Origin: a virus
Direction: 5' to 3' (one strand)
Length of the DNA: 51,177 nucleotides
IMG/VR virus record: IMGVR_UViG_3300045282_000148
Span: 1 to 51,177 of that record
How positions within the stretch are numbered: the stretch's first letter is position 1; each line of letters starts with the position of its first letter. Below are positions 22,320 through 30,477 of the stretch, in pieces. The position numbers were made by a program, and so were the translations under genes. The notes below the pieces were generated by a model. That model was not told where the DNA came from and ran no database searches. It was given only the letters and a program-made list of their open reading frames with translations.

Positions 22320-22571
22320 ATGAAACTGATCTTCGCCTGGTATGACTTCTGGATTGGCGCGTACTTCGATCGCGCGAGTAAGCGATTATATGTCTTTCCG
22401 GTGCCGATGGTTGGCATAGTGATTGACTTCACTAAACTCCATCGCAAGCCGCGAGCGGACAGGGCGATTCTACGGATCATCGACGAAGCTCAACACCTAA
22501 CAGCCAGAGATGCGAGAGAGATGGGCGAATATCTCAACTCGCTGGACGTGAATATCGAAACGGGGAAGTAA
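22320..22571 (+). CDS. Conserved small phage protein (FAWYDFWIGAY)
   Basis: The 83-aa N-terminal motif MKLIFAWYDFWIGAYFDR and VFPVPMVGIVI are recognised from small phage proteins of unknown function. The C-terminal helix contains ARDAREMGEYL. The ATG at 22320 is preferred over the overlapping GTG at 22308, since GGGAG precedes it. Confidence 0.6.
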   Translation: MKLIFAWYDFWIGAYFDRASKRLYVFPVPMVGIVIDFTKLHRKPRADRAILRIIDEAQHLTARDAREMGEYLNSLDVNIETGK

Positions 22572-22648
22572 TGATGGGACCAACTGAAGCGCCTCTGATA
22601 ACCGAGGATTGGCTGCCCGACGGACAGGAGTTTTGGCCTTACCCATAA
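22571..22648 (+). CDS. Possible 25-aa peptide
   Basis: ATGATG at 22571 overlaps the preceding stop (TAATG) and encodes MMGPTEAPLITEDWLPDGQ, ending FWPYP. Only its tight coupling supports it. The ITEDWL segment resembles the start of small phage proteins, so it could be the remnant of a longer gene. Confidence 0.3.
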   Translation: MMGPTEAPLITEDWLPDGQEFWPYP

Positions 22649-22664
22649 ACCACGGAGGATTCCC

Positions 22665-22985
22665 ATGCCTGACGATAATCGACTGACGAACAAATGGCTT
22701 GAGTCGCACGGATTCAAGCGAGACGAGTTCTATGGCTACAGCCGTGAACTCTCACCGCCGCAGGGAGAGGGCGCAAGCAGCCTACTCCTGACTGTCGGAA
22801 ACTACCCGGCGAATGAACCGTGCTGCTGCCTTGTCGTTGGCGGATTCGGAGTTGTGACGAACGCCGGGAGTAACGCCGACATTGAATCGCTGATACGATT
22901 GTTCGAAGACGCGTTTATAGATCACCCTGATGAAGTGTGGGCCGATCTTGATGACGAATGCGACGATGACGAGGGGCGACCATGA
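22665..22985 (+). CDS. Hypothetical protein with acidic tail
   Basis: The 106-aa protein begins NRLTNKWLESHGFKRDEF, then has a beta-rich centre with three consecutive Cys (NEPCCCLVVGGFG) and ends with many Asp and Glu residues. GGAGG precedes the ATG. It overlaps the next gene by 4 bases. Confidence 0.55.
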   Translation: MPDDNRLTNKWLESHGFKRDEFYGYSRELSPPQGEGASSLLLTVGNYPANEPCCCLVVGGFGVVTNAGSNADIESLIRLFEDAFIDHPDEVWADLDDECDDDEGRP

Positions 22986-23137
22986 CCGATAAGCGGATTT
23001 GGGAGATTCGGCGAATCGTTGCTGAGCTCTACGTCGAACGCTTTCACTTTCGGCCGGTCCAGATTCTTGCCGAGATTATTCAGGAACTCTTAGCCGAGCG
23101 GGAACAGAACAAGCCCACGGAGGAGTCTCAGCCATGA
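22982..23137 (+). CDS. 51-aa helical protein
   Basis: Starting ATGACC at 22982, the protein reads WEIRRIVAELYVERF, then QILAEIIQELLAEREQ, almost wholly helical. It overlaps both the upstream gene (ATGA at 22982) and the resolvase start (ATGA at 23134), which makes it very likely real despite its size. Confidence 0.65.
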   Translation: MTDKRIWEIRRIVAELYVERFHFRPVQILAEIIQELLAEREQNKPTEESQP

Positions 23138-23601
23138 CGACGACCTCAAATCTGATGCTCGAAGAATGCTACGATCCGATCTGCTTTACCGTTCCGGGAA
23201 TCCCCATCGCCCAGCCGCGGCAGCGTCATAGAGTTGTCAACGGCCACGCGCAAAACTACACTCCGGCGAAGTCGCCAGTGAATGTCTACAAGGCCGCGAT
23301 CCAGTTAGCCGCAAAAGAGGCGTTTACTAATCCGTGGCCGCACTCGGTTTCGATTCGTCTCAAGGTGTTAGCCGTGTTCCCGCGTCCCAAATCACGCACG
23401 ACAAAGCGCGGGCCGAATAGACGATACCCGCACACATCACGACCGGACTGGGATAATATCGGTAAGGCGATTTCTGATTGCCTTAATGGCGTTATTTGGC
23501 ACGATGACGCGCAGATTTGCGAAGTCGAAGTCAAGAAGGTCGTAGCGGCTGCGGACGAATCGCCACGCACCGAAATTGAAATTTGGCCCGAACCGGAGTG
23601 A
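23134..23601 (+). CDS. rusA: RusA-family Holliday junction resolvase
   Basis: The 155-aa protein has the RusA hallmarks: FTVPGIPIAQPRQRHR at the N-terminus, FPRPKS, and the catalytic acidic set RPDWDNIGKAISDCLNGV followed by HDDAQI. It cleaves four-way junctions in recombination and packaging intermediates as a dimer needing Mg2+. With the annealase and helicase it completes a recombination-dependent replication set. Confidence 0.9.
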   Translation: MTTTSNLMLEECYDPICFTVPGIPIAQPRQRHRVVNGHAQNYTPAKSPVNVYKAAIQLAAKEAFTNPWPHSVSIRLKVLAVFPRPKSRTTKRGPNRRYPHTSRPDWDNIGKAISDCLNGVIWHDDAQICEVEVKKVVAAADESPRTEIEIWPEPE

Positions 23602-23603
23602 AC

Positions 23604-23744
23604 ATGAGCGAGAAATCAACCTGCGTATTCTGTCAGGCTGCGATCACATGCGGTTATCCTAGGCCGTGCCCCTATCACACGTTCACCCTGGACGCCAGCA
23701 AATACCCGCCGCAGATAATTCCGCCAACACAGAGGAAAACATGA
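23604..23744 (+). CDS. 46-aa Cys-containing protein
   Basis: The protein has Cys at STCVFCQAAITCG and RPCPYH, which could make a small zinc knuckle. It starts just after the resolvase stop and ends ATGA with the next gene (23741), strong evidence for a real coupled gene. Confidence 0.6.
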   Translation: MSEKSTCVFCQAAITCGYPRPCPYHTFTLDASKYPPQIIPPTQRKT

Positions 23745-25267
23745 GCGAGCGAAAATTCTATCAGGACGGCAACGCGGTTCAGATTCGCAACGTCGATGCG
23801 TTCTCAGCGGGGATGACCGAAATCGAACCGCTCAACGAACTCATGTCGCTGCTGCCTGCGCTGCGAGACCTCGTGAAGATCCATGACGTTCCGGTAGAGT
23901 GGCGTGAGGAATCTGCCGAGCCACCCGCGGCCGAGCGGCAGGAGTCGAGCCACGACGTTCATGGCTGTCGATGGTTTGTTTGGTGCTGGGGTCCGCCAAG
24001 CGACATCATCTGGTTCGATGAAAAGAACCCGCAGCCCATCATTGACAAGGATGGTAATTCATGGACGCTCGAATCCGTGATGGAAGACGACTGGATCGAA
24101 CTTAAGTGCCCCGACGCTTTCAAGCCGCGTTGCGAGAAATGCAGAGGAACAAAAGAACATCCGGCATGGCCTGGAGACGAGAAGTGCGTTGATGCCTTCC
24201 ATTCCGAGCGGCAGGAGCATCCGGTGGTGCGGAAATTTCGTTACAAGCAAGGCGGTGGACGGATCGAATGGCGCGGACCAGGGCAGTTGTTCATCGAACT
24301 GAGCAATTCGGTTAAGTATTGGCGTGAACGTGTCGAGCAATCCGAAACGCAGCTTGCCAAACTCACTCACGAGGCAATGGACCGCGATAGCCCGCTAGGC
24401 AAACAGGTGCGGCTTAGGATCGCAGGCGAACGCGAGCGAGACGAACTCAAGCGTCAACTCGCGGCGGCGAATAGCGATCTTTATGACCGCACGCTTGAGA
24501 TCACGTCGCTCCAGCAGCAACTCGCGGCTGCGAACGAGCGAACAGTGGCATCGGTGGTTTGCCCGCGATGCGAGGGGCGACAAATGGATTCTGTCGGTTG
24601 CAACACTGAGTATGGCAACGGGAACCCGGAGCCGTGCGAGTTTTGCGAAGGGACAGGTCGCGTCGGAATCCGTAAGCTCCAGGCCGACAACGACCGCCTG
24701 CGGGCGGCGATCGGGAAGCTGCCAAAGCTGACCGACTCCAAGGACTTTTTCGACGATACTCCAGTCCAAGCTTTCAAAGACGAATTCGACGCCTGCCACG
24801 CCGCAGCCGACGGCACTGACAGTTGCAGCGGCAGCGAGCCAAGCAGCGTCACGGTTACACTTCCCGACGGGCCGGTTGAGTGCGAGGTGTGCGACGAGTT
24901 GGCGCGGCTGCGAAGCGAACTGGACGATGCTCGTAGCTTGGCTGCAACCGCAACGGATGCACGCAAGGAACAGACGGAGATTTGCCGCAAGACTCTTGAG
25001 ATGGCTGAGCAGCAAGCCGACGAGTTGGAGCGGTTACGGAAAGAGAACGAACGCCTACAGGCAAGCGTCCTACAGTACGCTAAGGCAATTGATGAATGCT
25101 ACCCGACGCTCAAGAAGCAAGCCAAGCAGCAAGCGAAGAGGATAAAGTCGCTTGAGAATGCATTGAGAGATTACGTGTGGGCAACTAATCATGACAATAG
25201 GCCGCTGGTGATTTCATTACGGCTCAACGCCGAGCGGCTACTGGCCGACGCGGGAGGTGGGAAGTGA
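23741..25267 (+). CDS. Long coiled-coil protein with zinc-finger-like Cys clusters
   Basis: In the 508-aa protein, residues ~70-160 hold CRWFVWCWG and CEKCRGTKEHP. Residues ~215-280 are coiled coil (ERDELKRQLAAANS). Then comes a DnaJ-type Cys motif (VCPRCEGRQ ... CEFCEGTGRVG) around 275-310, and a second long coiled coil runs to the end. It could be an assembly of early-function modules; no enzyme is recognised. Confidence 0.6.
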   Translation: MSERKFYQDGNAVQIRNVDAFSAGMTEIEPLNELMSLLPALRDLVKIHDVPVEWREESAEPPAAERQESSHDVHGCRWFVWCWGPPSDIIWFDEKNPQPIIDKDGNSWTLESVMEDDWIELKCPDAFKPRCEKCRGTKEHPAWPGDEKCVDAFHSERQEHPVVRKFRYKQGGGRIEWRGPGQLFIELSNSVKYWRERVEQSETQLAKLTHEAMDRDSPLGKQVRLRIAGERERDELKRQLAAANSDLYDRTLEITSLQQQLAAANERTVASVVCPRCEGRQMDSVGCNTEYGNGNPEPCEFCEGTGRVGIRKLQADNDRLRAAIGKLPKLTDSKDFFDDTPVQAFKDEFDACHAAADGTDSCSGSEPSSVTVTLPDGPVECEVCDELARLRSELDDARSLAATATDARKEQTEICRKTLEMAEQQADELERLRKENERLQASVLQYAKAIDECYPTLKKQAKQQAKRIKSLENALRDYVWATNHDNRPLVISLRLNAERLLADAGGGK

Positions 25268-25464
25268 TCCGATGCGCTGACTGTAGGCAGCCGATCATCG
25301 AGGATATGAAGTGGCAGGATTGGTCGGCATTGATGTTCTATTTCGAGCACGAGTTCAGCGAGGGCGAAATCACGGAAGCCACGTTTAACGCGATGACAAA
25401 CCGCCTGATGTCATTTAAGAAATTCGCAATGTCCGGCGCACAACCCCAGGAGCCGAAGCCATGA
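25264..25464 (+). CDS. Small Cys protein, GTG start
   Basis: The 66-aa protein starts with GTG (overlapping the previous stop, GTGA) and reads IRCADCRQPIIEDM, then FYFEHEFSEGEITEATFN. The CxxC could be half a zinc site. It overlaps the next gene by 4 bases. Confidence 0.5.
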   Translation: MIRCADCRQPIIEDMKWQDWSALMFYFEHEFSEGEITEATFNAMTNRLMSFKKFAMSGAQPQEPKP

Positions 25465-25664
25465 AACTCGGATCACTTGCCGTTGCTTTGTTTTTCTGGA
25501 TAGTCGGCATCCTCATTTCGCTTCGTGGTTTGCTGACGATTCTCGGAGTCATGCCGCCGCACAGCGATTATCCCGTGGGAGAAATTGGCGTGGGGCTTTT
25601 CCCAATCGGAATGGGGATACTGGCCTGGGTTGTTTTCTTAGACGAGCGAAGGGCTAAGCCATGA
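25461..25664 (+). CDS. Small two-span membrane protein
   Basis: The 67-aa protein has hydrophobic segments at residues ~5-31 (LAVALFFWIVGILI) and ~43-60 (GVGLFPIGMGILAWVVF), with a short charged tail. Unknown; it lies within the rightward early operon. Confidence 0.55.
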   Translation: MKLGSLAVALFFWIVGILISLRGLLTILGVMPPHSDYPVGEIGVGLFPIGMGILAWVVFLDERRAKP

Positions 25665-25897
25665 ACATCACCGACAAAACCCTAGCGGCCCTGATCCAGT
25701 TCCCCTCGTCACACGAATCGGCTGACGTTCGCCGGGCGCTGGTCGAGTTGCGGGAACGACGAGCGGCGCAGAAGCGAATCGACATGCTTTGCGAATCGCT
25801 TCGTGGCAAAGAGCACGTCCGCGAAGTTGACATGTCATGGCTGCTTGGAATGTTGGGTATGAAAACCTACGAGGAGCTGACGCATGACCAACATTAG
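25661..25897 (+). CDS. Hypothetical protein, paralogue of the next gene
   Basis: The 78-aa protein opens ITDKTLAALIQF and contains ALVELRERRAA, matching the layout of the adjacent protein (ISDERLAVLIERC; ALIELRTRRAA). The two are probably tandem duplicates. Function unknown. Confidence 0.55.
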   Translation: MNITDKTLAALIQFPSSHESADVRRALVELRERRAAQKRIDMLCESLRGKEHVREVDMSWLLGMLGMKTYEELTHDQH

Positions 25898-26150
25898 TGA
25901 CGAACGGCTGGCGGTGCTGATTGAACGGTGCAATTATTCCGTGTTTCGCAACATAAACCTATCCTCGTGGGCTGAATTCCAAGAGGCCCTCATCGAACTC
26001 CGCACCCGCCGCGCCGCCGAGGCGAAGGACGCGAAGGGCTGGGACTGTGTGAGGATGTTGTGGAACGCTCCCGCGTGCGACCTCTCATCGGAAGACCTTG
26101 GCAAGATCAGGGAAGCCGCCCGCGAGCACGGAATTTCTCTCTACGACTGA
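25884..26150 (+). CDS. Hypothetical protein, paralogue of the previous gene
   Basis: The 88-aa protein shares its N-terminal plan and the LIELRTRRAA block with the preceding gene, which it overlaps by 14 bases. The C-terminal part (CVRMLWNAPACDLSSED) differs. Function unknown. Confidence 0.55.
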   Translation: MTNISDERLAVLIERCNYSVFRNINLSSWAEFQEALIELRTRRAAEAKDAKGWDCVRMLWNAPACDLSSEDLGKIREAAREHGISLYD

Positions 26151-26172
26151 CGAACACGCAAAGGACTGCACG

Positions 26173-26400
26173 ATGAGCGACTTCACAATCGACGATCTGA
26201 CGCGGCTCGTAGTCCGTCATCGCAGATACGAGTATTGGACGACCGTAGAACGGATCGTGCTGAACGACGACGGAGAGCCGCAACTGAAAAGTACAACGTG
26301 CTGCTGTAAGTCGCCGGGACGGACTCGGAAAGAATGTCAATTAGCGGCAAGTCACAAGAATCCTTGCCGCTGTTTTTGCCACTCGAAGAAACTGAAATGA
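26173..26400 (+). CDS. Cys-rich small protein
   Basis: The 75-aa protein has an N-terminal half of YxxDL-type helical character and a C-terminal half with STTCCCKSPGR and CRCFCHSKK. The clustered Cys/His suggest metal binding. Unknown function. Confidence 0.5.
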   Translation: MSDFTIDDLTRLVVRHRRYEYWTTVERIVLNDDGEPQLKSTTCCCKSPGRTRKECQLAASHKNPCRCFCHSKKLK

Positions 26401-26443
26401 TTGATCGGCCGCCCAACGCGGCCATGACCAAGGCGAGGCGAAC

Positions 26444-26731
26444 GTGATACCAATAACAGAGGGATTTCTATTCTTAGGGCTTTATTCCTTTTTCGCTCTT
26501 GGTGTCGGATTTGGAGCTTTTGCCGTTCTTGTCATGCAGGCACTTAAAGAAAAATCAAAGCGAGGCTCTGCCAGAGAGGACGATCCGAAGCGTGCGGCTA
26601 TGGCGTCCGGCGAAAATCCGGGCTTCTCGACTGTGGCAGGCGAAAGCCGCTGCGACCACGGAACCGAGATTAAGACGAACCCGCCGCAAAGCGCCGATGA
26701 GGTCCAAACTCAAGGTGGGATAATCAAGTAA
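26444..26731 (+). CDS. Membrane-anchored small protein
   Basis: The 95-aa protein has a GTG start and one hydrophobic helix (residues ~5-32, FLFLGLYSFFALGVGFGAF), followed by a polar, probably disordered tail. Unknown function. Confidence 0.5.
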   Translation: MIPITEGFLFLGLYSFFALGVGFGAFAVLVMQALKEKSKRGSAREDDPKRAAMASGENPGFSTVAGESRCDHGTEIKTNPPQSADEVQTQGGIIK

Positions 26732-26782
26732 ACCACCCGGATCGTTTATTTAACAACAACGGACCAGGACGGGAAAGCACGG

Positions 26783-26974
26783 ATGCTAGTCAAGCGAACC
26801 AAAGCCGGAAAAAGCGTCGTAGTCCAAGGGATTCGGATTAAAATCATTTCCATCCGAGGAAACGAAGTCCTACTTGGTTTCGAGTTGGCGAAGAACTCGC
26901 AGCCTGGCGACATGGTGGAAATCGGGGTGGGCGTGGGGGATCGGGAATTGACATTTCGCGCAAAACGTGCTTGA
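26783..26974 (+). CDS. CsrA-like RNA-binding regulator (divergent)
   Basis: The 63-aa protein starts LVKRTKAGKSVVVQGI and continues IKIISIRGNEVLLGFELAK, aligning with CsrA's beta-strand core (typically MLVLTRK..G..I.IGD.I.I.VL.I.GN.V..GI.AP). The usual C-terminal helix and VHREEI segment carrying R44 are replaced by a different tail. CsrA dimers bind GGA-containing hairpins near ribosome sites. If active, it could act on host or phage leader RNAs. Confidence 0.55.
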   Translation: MLVKRTKAGKSVVVQGIRIKIISIRGNEVLLGFELAKNSQPGDMVEIGVGVGDRELTFRAKRA

Positions 26975-27065
26975 ATACCTTGGGCGATGCCCTCGGGCTA
27001 TAAAAGGAGAAATCCGTCGCCATTTTACAATCTTAAACGGCCTCTAACGGGCCTCGCAGCCAGTC

Positions 27066-27116
27066 GCGGCTGTGGTTTTCGCATTTCGCGAAGGACCACG
27101 GCCGCGTTTTCATTTC
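27066..27116 (+). terminator. Probable intrinsic terminator
   Basis: GCGGC/GCCGC, GTGG/CCAC and TTCGC/GCGAA stack into a long imperfect hairpin (27066-27105), followed by GTTTTCATTT. It separates the early region from the sedolisin block. The next real start is 27143. Confidence 0.65.
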
Positions 27117-27142
27117 AAACGCCACGCACAGGAGAACCGAAG

Positions 27143-27508
27143 ATGACCTTACTGCAAATCTTGCAACTGCTTCTAGGTAACATCGGAAAAGCTCCGGTCA
27201 TCCTGACATTCATCCAGGCCCTAGTCGCGGCGTTCAACGCCTTACTGGCCGGCCTCGGGCAGACTCCGCCGGTCGCTGTTGCTCACGCGGACGGCTCGCC
27301 GGAAGCCAAAGCAATCGAACAACTGGCCGCCGCCTTGCAATCGCACGGCGCATCAGAAGCCAAAAAGTTCGGAGATGGAACGATCCTCAAGACACTGTTC
27401 GGCGCTTTGCAAGGGTTGATGAATCTGCCGGGAATCGGCGGCCTGCTTACGCAAATTCTGACCGGCTGGCTGGGCGGTCTGTTGAATCCTACGGCCCCGA
27501 CGCCCTAA
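27143..27508 (+). CDS. Hydrophobic amphipathic protein upstream of sedolisin
   Basis: The 121-aa protein has hydrophobic helical stretches at residues ~1-40 (LLQILQLLLGNIG; PVILTFIQALVAAFNALLAG) and 84-112 (LFGALQGLMNLPGIGGLLTQI). It could be membrane-active. CAGGAG precedes the ATG. Position next to the protease and spanin-like genes suggests a lysis role, unproven. Confidence 0.5.
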   Translation: MTLLQILQLLLGNIGKAPVILTFIQALVAAFNALLAGLGQTPPVAVAHADGSPEAKAIEQLAAALQSHGASEAKKFGDGTILKTLFGALQGLMNLPGIGGLLTQILTGWLGGLLNPTAPTP

Positions 27509-27522
27509 CCCTGGAGGTTGCG

Positions 27523-27711
27523 GTGAGCGAAGGATTCACGAGCAATACGGTTACGGACTTCACCACGCCATTAGAAATCTGGCAGTGGTGCTACAAGCAG
27601 GTTCCGACCGAAGCTGGCGGGAACTTGGAGCGGACAGTCCAGCACAGAATCGCGGACGCAGAGGTTTTATTCGATCACGTCGCTGGTAAATTCCTTTCCG
27701 AAACGAAGTGA
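27523..27711 (+). CDS. Hypothetical small protein
   Basis: The 62-aa protein has a GTG start with GGAGG upstream and shows no recognised domain (FTTPLEIWQWCYKQVP). It is placed between the hydrophobic protein and the sedolisin protease. Confidence 0.5.
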   Translation: MSEGFTSNTVTDFTTPLEIWQWCYKQVPTEAGGNLERTVQHRIADAEVLFDHVAGKFLSETK

Positions 27712-27714
27712 ATC

Positions 27715-29397
27715 ATGCCACTCGACAAGACGCAGACGATTACCGTCTCGCTCTTTTTGCGGCCGATGACGCCCGTCGCGCCGCCGGTCGCTGGGGCGCC
27801 ACCAATGGACCCGGCTACGTTCGCCGCTCAGCATTCGGCTGACCCAGCGGACATCGACGCCATTCGTGCGTTTGCGAATGACAAAGGTCTGCAAGTCGTT
27901 GGCGTTCACCCGATCCAGAGAATCGTGAACGTCTCTGGGACGATCGAACAGCTCGAAGCTGCTTTCGGGGCCGATACAGAGCAGCGGCCGACCGCGAATG
28001 GCGAACACCGCTTTTTGGCTAGAGCAGCGCAGCCGATGCCGCACTTGGGCATCGTCAAGACGTTGGGATGGGAGTCGGCGCCGTTTGCGCAGCCGCACTT
28101 TCGCAGACGACGAAAGCACCCCACCGCAGCAGCCGTAGCCGTCGAACCGCACGCCATGAAGCCGCTTGGGCCGGTCAAGACGGCTCAAATGTACGGCGTC
28201 ACAACTCGGCCGGCGGGAACCTACCGGACCTGCCACGGCTCGATCCTCTGTCTTGGCGGCGGCTATACGTCTTCGGACGTAGCCGCAAGCTGCCAACTCA
28301 ACGGTATCCCGGTTCCGACAATCATTGATGAATCGGTCCTAGGGGCCGGCAATGCCCCTGGAAACGACGCCGACGTGGAGTTGATGCTGGATATCGTTCA
28401 GATGGCCGGGGCTTACTTCGCTCGCACTGGGCAGCATATGACGATCCACGTCATTTTCTGTCCGAACACCGATGCAGGTTACGTCACCGGGAGCGGCTAC
28501 GGAGCGCATATTACGAACGTGGCGACGGAATCAAGCTCATGGGGCAGTTCCGAGGATAATTGGGCACAATCGGCTGGCCAGTTTGATTCGACGGCCAAAG
28601 GCTCAGTTACGCTCGGCGTCACGTATGTCGCAGCCTCGGGCGACGGTGGGGCGACAGACGGCACCGGTGGCCTGATTGTCGACTTCCCGGCGGCATCGCC
28701 CTACGTTCTCGGCATGGGCGGTACGAACCTATCGGACGCTGGCGAAGTAGTCTGGAACGATCCGCAAGGCGGTTCCGGCGGCGGCGGTATCTCTGGCGTC
28801 GAGACTCCGAAGCCGCCTTGGCAAAGCGACTACCCGACGGCTGGTGGTCGGTGTGTGCCTGATCTGGCGGCGAACTCAGCCCCGGCTACTTGTGGGACAA
28901 TCGTCGTACAAGGTCAACACATGGACATCGGCGGAACAAGCGCCGCCGCTCCGTTTATGGCTGGTATCCTATGTGCCCTGTGCGAGGAACTGCCGCACAA
29001 CATCGGGTATCTCAATCCTCTTTTGGAGACAATGCCGGCGACGTGCTTTGAGGACATTATCAAGGGCGATAATGGAGGTTTTAGCGCGAAGCCCGGTCCG
29101 GATATGTGTACCGGCCGCGGCAGCCCGAAACCGCTGGCGATGCTCGCGGCCTTGAAAGGCACGGCACCGCCTCCCGTCATTCCACCGCCGGTAACTCCTC
29201 CGCCCGTGACGCCCCCGCCCCCGATTACACCGCCGCCGACCGACATGACGGTCGCGCAGTTCCAAGCCAATCTCCGCGCGAGTGCCCGCCGAAAATTCAC
29301 AGCGGACCTCAAAACCGAGAGCCATTTAGAGCGCTGGTCGAATGCCTATTACGCGCTGTTTACAGACAACCTAATCGCGTCCGAGCCGATCGCATGA
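27715..29397 (+). CDS. Sedolisin-family serine-carboxyl peptidase (MEROPS S53)
   Basis: The 560-aa protein begins with a pro-kumamolisin-like activation domain (residues ~5-125; TITVSLFLRPM; VSGTIEQLEAAFG). The catalytic domain keeps the family's set: E222 and D226 (VELMLD), D253 (PNTDAGY) and S409 in GGTSAAAP. TGRGSP near the end matches the calcium-site region. A Pro-rich linker (about 480-505, PPVTPPP) joins a ~50-aa C-terminal helical domain. S53 peptidases are acid endopeptidases, usually secreted; no signal peptide is visible here. It sits beside spanin-like genes and could degrade host envelope protein. Confidence 0.9.
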   Translation: MPLDKTQTITVSLFLRPMTPVAPPVAGAPPMDPATFAAQHSADPADIDAIRAFANDKGLQVVGVHPIQRIVNVSGTIEQLEAAFGADTEQRPTANGEHRFLARAAQPMPHLGIVKTLGWESAPFAQPHFRRRRKHPTAAAVAVEPHAMKPLGPVKTAQMYGVTTRPAGTYRTCHGSILCLGGGYTSSDVAASCQLNGIPVPTIIDESVLGAGNAPGNDADVELMLDIVQMAGAYFARTGQHMTIHVIFCPNTDAGYVTGSGYGAHITNVATESSSWGSSEDNWAQSAGQFDSTAKGSVTLGVTYVAASGDGGATDGTGGLIVDFPAASPYVLGMGGTNLSDAGEVVWNDPQGGSGGGGISGVETPKPPWQSDYPTAGGRCVPDLAANSAPATCGTIVVQGQHMDIGGTSAAAPFMAGILCALCEELPHNIGYLNPLLETMPATCFEDIIKGDNGGFSAKPGPDMCTGRGSPKPLAMLAALKGTAPPPVIPPPVTPPPVTPPPPITPPPTDMTVAQFQANLRASARRKFTADLKTESHLERWSNAYYALFTDNLIASEPIA

Positions 29398-29564
29398 CGG
29401 ACTTAGAGCGGTGCCGTGAAGAAAAGACGCGGTATGCACGCTATTACGAAGACGCAATCCGCGAGTACACGGCGATTACGGAGAAAATGCTGGATCGGAT
29501 CAAATGGCTTGAAATGGAAGTTCTACGGCTGCTAAGGATCATCGAACAAGCAGAGAGAAGGTGA
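29394..29564 (+). CDS. Coiled-coil small protein
   Basis: The 56-aa protein is strongly helical and charged (EEKTRYARYYEDAIREY; ITEKMLDRIKWLEMEV). It overlaps the sedolisin stop by 4 bases, so it is probably translated with it. Function unknown. Confidence 0.6.
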   Translation: MTDLERCREEKTRYARYYEDAIREYTAITEKMLDRIKWLEMEVLRLLRIIEQAERR

Positions 29565-29568
29565 CTCA

Positions 29569-29907
29569 ATGAATCCTGAAGGCGTTATTACTCTTTGTGC
29601 CCTGAGTGCGGTGATTTCCGGCGTTGTCGTGTATCTATTCCGGCCGGATTCGAGCAGCGAACTCAAGTCGGCACAGGAAAGAGGCAACGCATTAGAAAGC
29701 CGCTGCATCGACCTGGAAAAGCAGCGGGACGACCTAATGGCCGAAACGACTGCTCAGCATGACTTGATCTCGCAGGTCAAAGAGGCCGCGTCGAAAGATC
29801 AAGCGGCGGCGAGTGAGGCTCAAGAGCGAGTGACGGCGCTGCTGGCTAAACACGAGCCGAAGAAACGCAGCCATCACCTCAGCAAGAAGGATGGAGGCGT
29901 CGACTGA
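29569..29907 (+). CDS. Spanin-like protein: N-terminal anchor plus coiled coil
   Basis: In the 112-aa protein, residues ~5-24 form a hydrophobic anchor (GVITLCALSAVISGVVVYLF). Residues 30-90 are coiled coil, and the tail is basic (KKRSHHLSKKDG). This is the layout of an inner-membrane spanin (Rz), the lysis protein connecting the two membranes. The sedolisin, tiny membrane proteins and this gene may form one lysis cassette. Confidence 0.5.
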   Translation: MNPEGVITLCALSAVISGVVVYLFRPDSSSELKSAQERGNALESRCIDLEKQRDDLMAETTAQHDLISQVKEAASKDQAAASEAQERVTALLAKHEPKKRSHHLSKKDGGVD

Positions 29908-30017
29908 TGCTGGACAGAGACATTTTAATCGGCTGGGCAATCATTATTGGGCTGTGGCCGGCGGCAATGGGGTTTGTTCTGGCTGTTGCGTGGCTGGTGA
30001 GTGAGGTGATGCGATGA
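29907..30017 (+). CDS. 36-aa single-span membrane peptide
   Basis: The protein is mostly one hydrophobic helix (ILIGWAIIIGLWPAAMGF, then VLAVAWLV). The ATG overlaps the previous stop (TGATG). Holin-like or regulatory; too short to classify. Confidence 0.5.
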   Translation: MLDRDILIGWAIIIGLWPAAMGFVLAVAWLVSEVMR

Positions 30018-30124
30018 GGCTGCCATATTCGCCGGTCGGAGTCCTATCGTCTCTCGTGCTGTTTGGGGCAATCGTAGCGGGGCTTGTGTGGGCGGCTAAC
30101 GTGACTTTGCCGAGCGTGCCTTAA
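30014..30124 (+). CDS. 36-aa single-span membrane peptide
   Basis: The second tiny membrane protein in tandem reads GVLSSLVLFGAIVAGLVWA after a short N-terminus. It starts inside the stop of the preceding gene (ATGA). The two may form a holin/antiholin-type pair, an inference from size and position only. Confidence 0.5.
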   Translation: MRLPYSPVGVLSSLVLFGAIVAGLVWAANVTLPSVP

Positions 30125-30137
30125 TCGAGGAGCGAAC

Positions 30138-30473
30138 ATGTCTGAATCCGTTCAAGAACAACTCACGGCAATCTTCGCAGCCGACGAATCCGCTCGGCCG
30201 CTGATCAGAAACCTCCGGCTGATCTCGGAACACCTATCCGTGGTCGGCAACGTCACAATTACCGGCAAGACCGCCGACGGCCGCGAGGTGATTATCGGGC
30301 CAGAGCTGTACAACCTGCGCCCGATGATCCAAGCCAAGATTGAAAGCGCCGCCGAGCCGCGAATGGCGAAGCTGCGGGCGTTGTACGTTCCACCAGCACC
30401 GGCTGCTCCTAAGGTCGCCGATACGCCGGACGACCGAGACGAGATTATCGAGATGGTGAAGAAACAAGCGTAG
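30138..30473 (+). CDS. Hypothetical protein
   Basis: The 111-aa protein has an N-terminal helical region, a central beta part (VGNVTITGKTADGREVIIGPE) and a C-terminal Pro-rich and acidic tail. No signal peptide or domain is recognised. GAGGAG precedes the ATG. It precedes the secreted haem-c operon. Confidence 0.5.
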   Translation: MSESVQEQLTAIFAADESARPLIRNLRLISEHLSVVGNVTITGKTADGREVIIGPELYNLRPMIQAKIESAAEPRMAKLRALYVPPAPAAPKVADTPDDRDEIIEMVKKQA

Positions 30474-30477
30474 CCCC

